NCBI RefSeq assembly: GCF_014207855.1
Contig: NZ_JACHKZ010000036.1
Location: forward strand, 1-37,171
DNA: 37,171 bases
Source of the DNA: Comamonas odontotermitis
GTDB lineage: Bacteria; Pseudomonadota; Gammaproteobacteria; Burkholderiales; Burkholderiaceae_C
Direction: 5' to 3'
The position numbers and the translations under genes are program-made. How positions within the stretch are numbered: the first letter of the stretch is position 1; each line of letters begins with the position of its first letter. Below the pieces are notes generated by a model. The model did not search any database, was not told where the DNA came from, and saw nothing but the letters and a program-made list of their open reading frames with translations. This document shows positions 37,112 through 37,171 of the stretch, piece by piece.

Positions 37112-37171
37112 TCAAGCGACTTTCGGCAATAGTTGCTCCGGATTAAAGGCGGTCTGGCCTCTCCAAATTGC
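37112..37171 (-). CDS. Possible C-terminal fragment of a gene running off the window
   Basis: One minus-strand frame is open from the window edge for 19 codons, ending with QTAFNPEQLLPKVA and a TGA at 37112-37114. The abrupt edge, the flanking repeats and the C-terminal-like look suggest the end of a mobile-element gene such as a transposase, but this is a guess from 19 residues and I recognise no family. Confidence 0.25.
   Translation of the reverse strand, partial: AIWRGQTAFNPEQLLPKVA

Overview
The window looks like chromosome from a betaproteobacterium of the family Comamonadaceae (Comamonas, Acidovorax or Delftia type). The coding DNA is GC-rich. The housekeeping proteins (leuS-lptE-holA, bamE diverging from fur, hpf-ptsN-hprK, a long-form purC, an Acidithiobacillus-type gshA) are betaproteobacterial in type. 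The intergenic spaces carry a short dispersed repeat with an ATAGCTGCT-GCGCTTATC core that I associate with this family from memory. No rRNA, tRNA, CRISPR array or complete insertion sequence is visible.

Layout. 1-9 kb, minus strand: glutathione synthesis (gshB, gshA) interleaved with potassium uptake (kup, trkH, trkA) and a BenE-type benzoate carrier. 9-11.3 kb: proA, then two small unknown plus-strand genes ending at a perfect bidirectional hairpin. 11.3-16.2 kb, minus strand: a six-gene run and the most unusual part of the window (below). 16.5-20.9 kb: leuS-lptE-holA. 21.1-25.2 kb: a YbdG-type mechanosensitive channel, then a DUF2157 / GDYXXLXY membrane-protein pair. 25.4-28.6 kb: bamE-dapB-exbB-exbD on minus, with fur diverging on plus. 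28.8-31.6 kb: an exported DUF1800/DUF1501 pair. 31.6-33.7 kb: hpf, ptsN and hprK, with a perfect 12-bp hairpin in each junction and no adjacent rpoN. 34.2-35.1 kb: purC. 35.3-36.2 kb: a LysR regulator. 36.2-37.2 kb: an AT-rich, apparently gene-free stretch, then short GC-rich tandem repeats and a possible C-terminal gene fragment at the edge.

The candidate new system lies at 11300-16151. In transcription order it encodes: a secreted protein of three diverged beta-type repeats; a secreted protein whose mature form is exactly two 39-residue repeats; a small secreted Cys-containing protein ending in the same motif; an outer-membrane lipoprotein with a CsgG/HfaB-like domain fused to peptidoglycan-binding-like and DUF4384-like domains; a Sel1-repeat protein; and a secreted protein joining the same repeat motif to a pentapeptide-repeat C-terminus. 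Four of the six share a motif of the form V-x-V-x-NG-(A/S)-V-x-N. Presence of a CsgG/HfaB-like pore protein with several exported repeat proteins suggests a curli-like or holdfast-anchor-like surface fibre system. This is inference from sequence pattern and gene order; no search or structure prediction was run.
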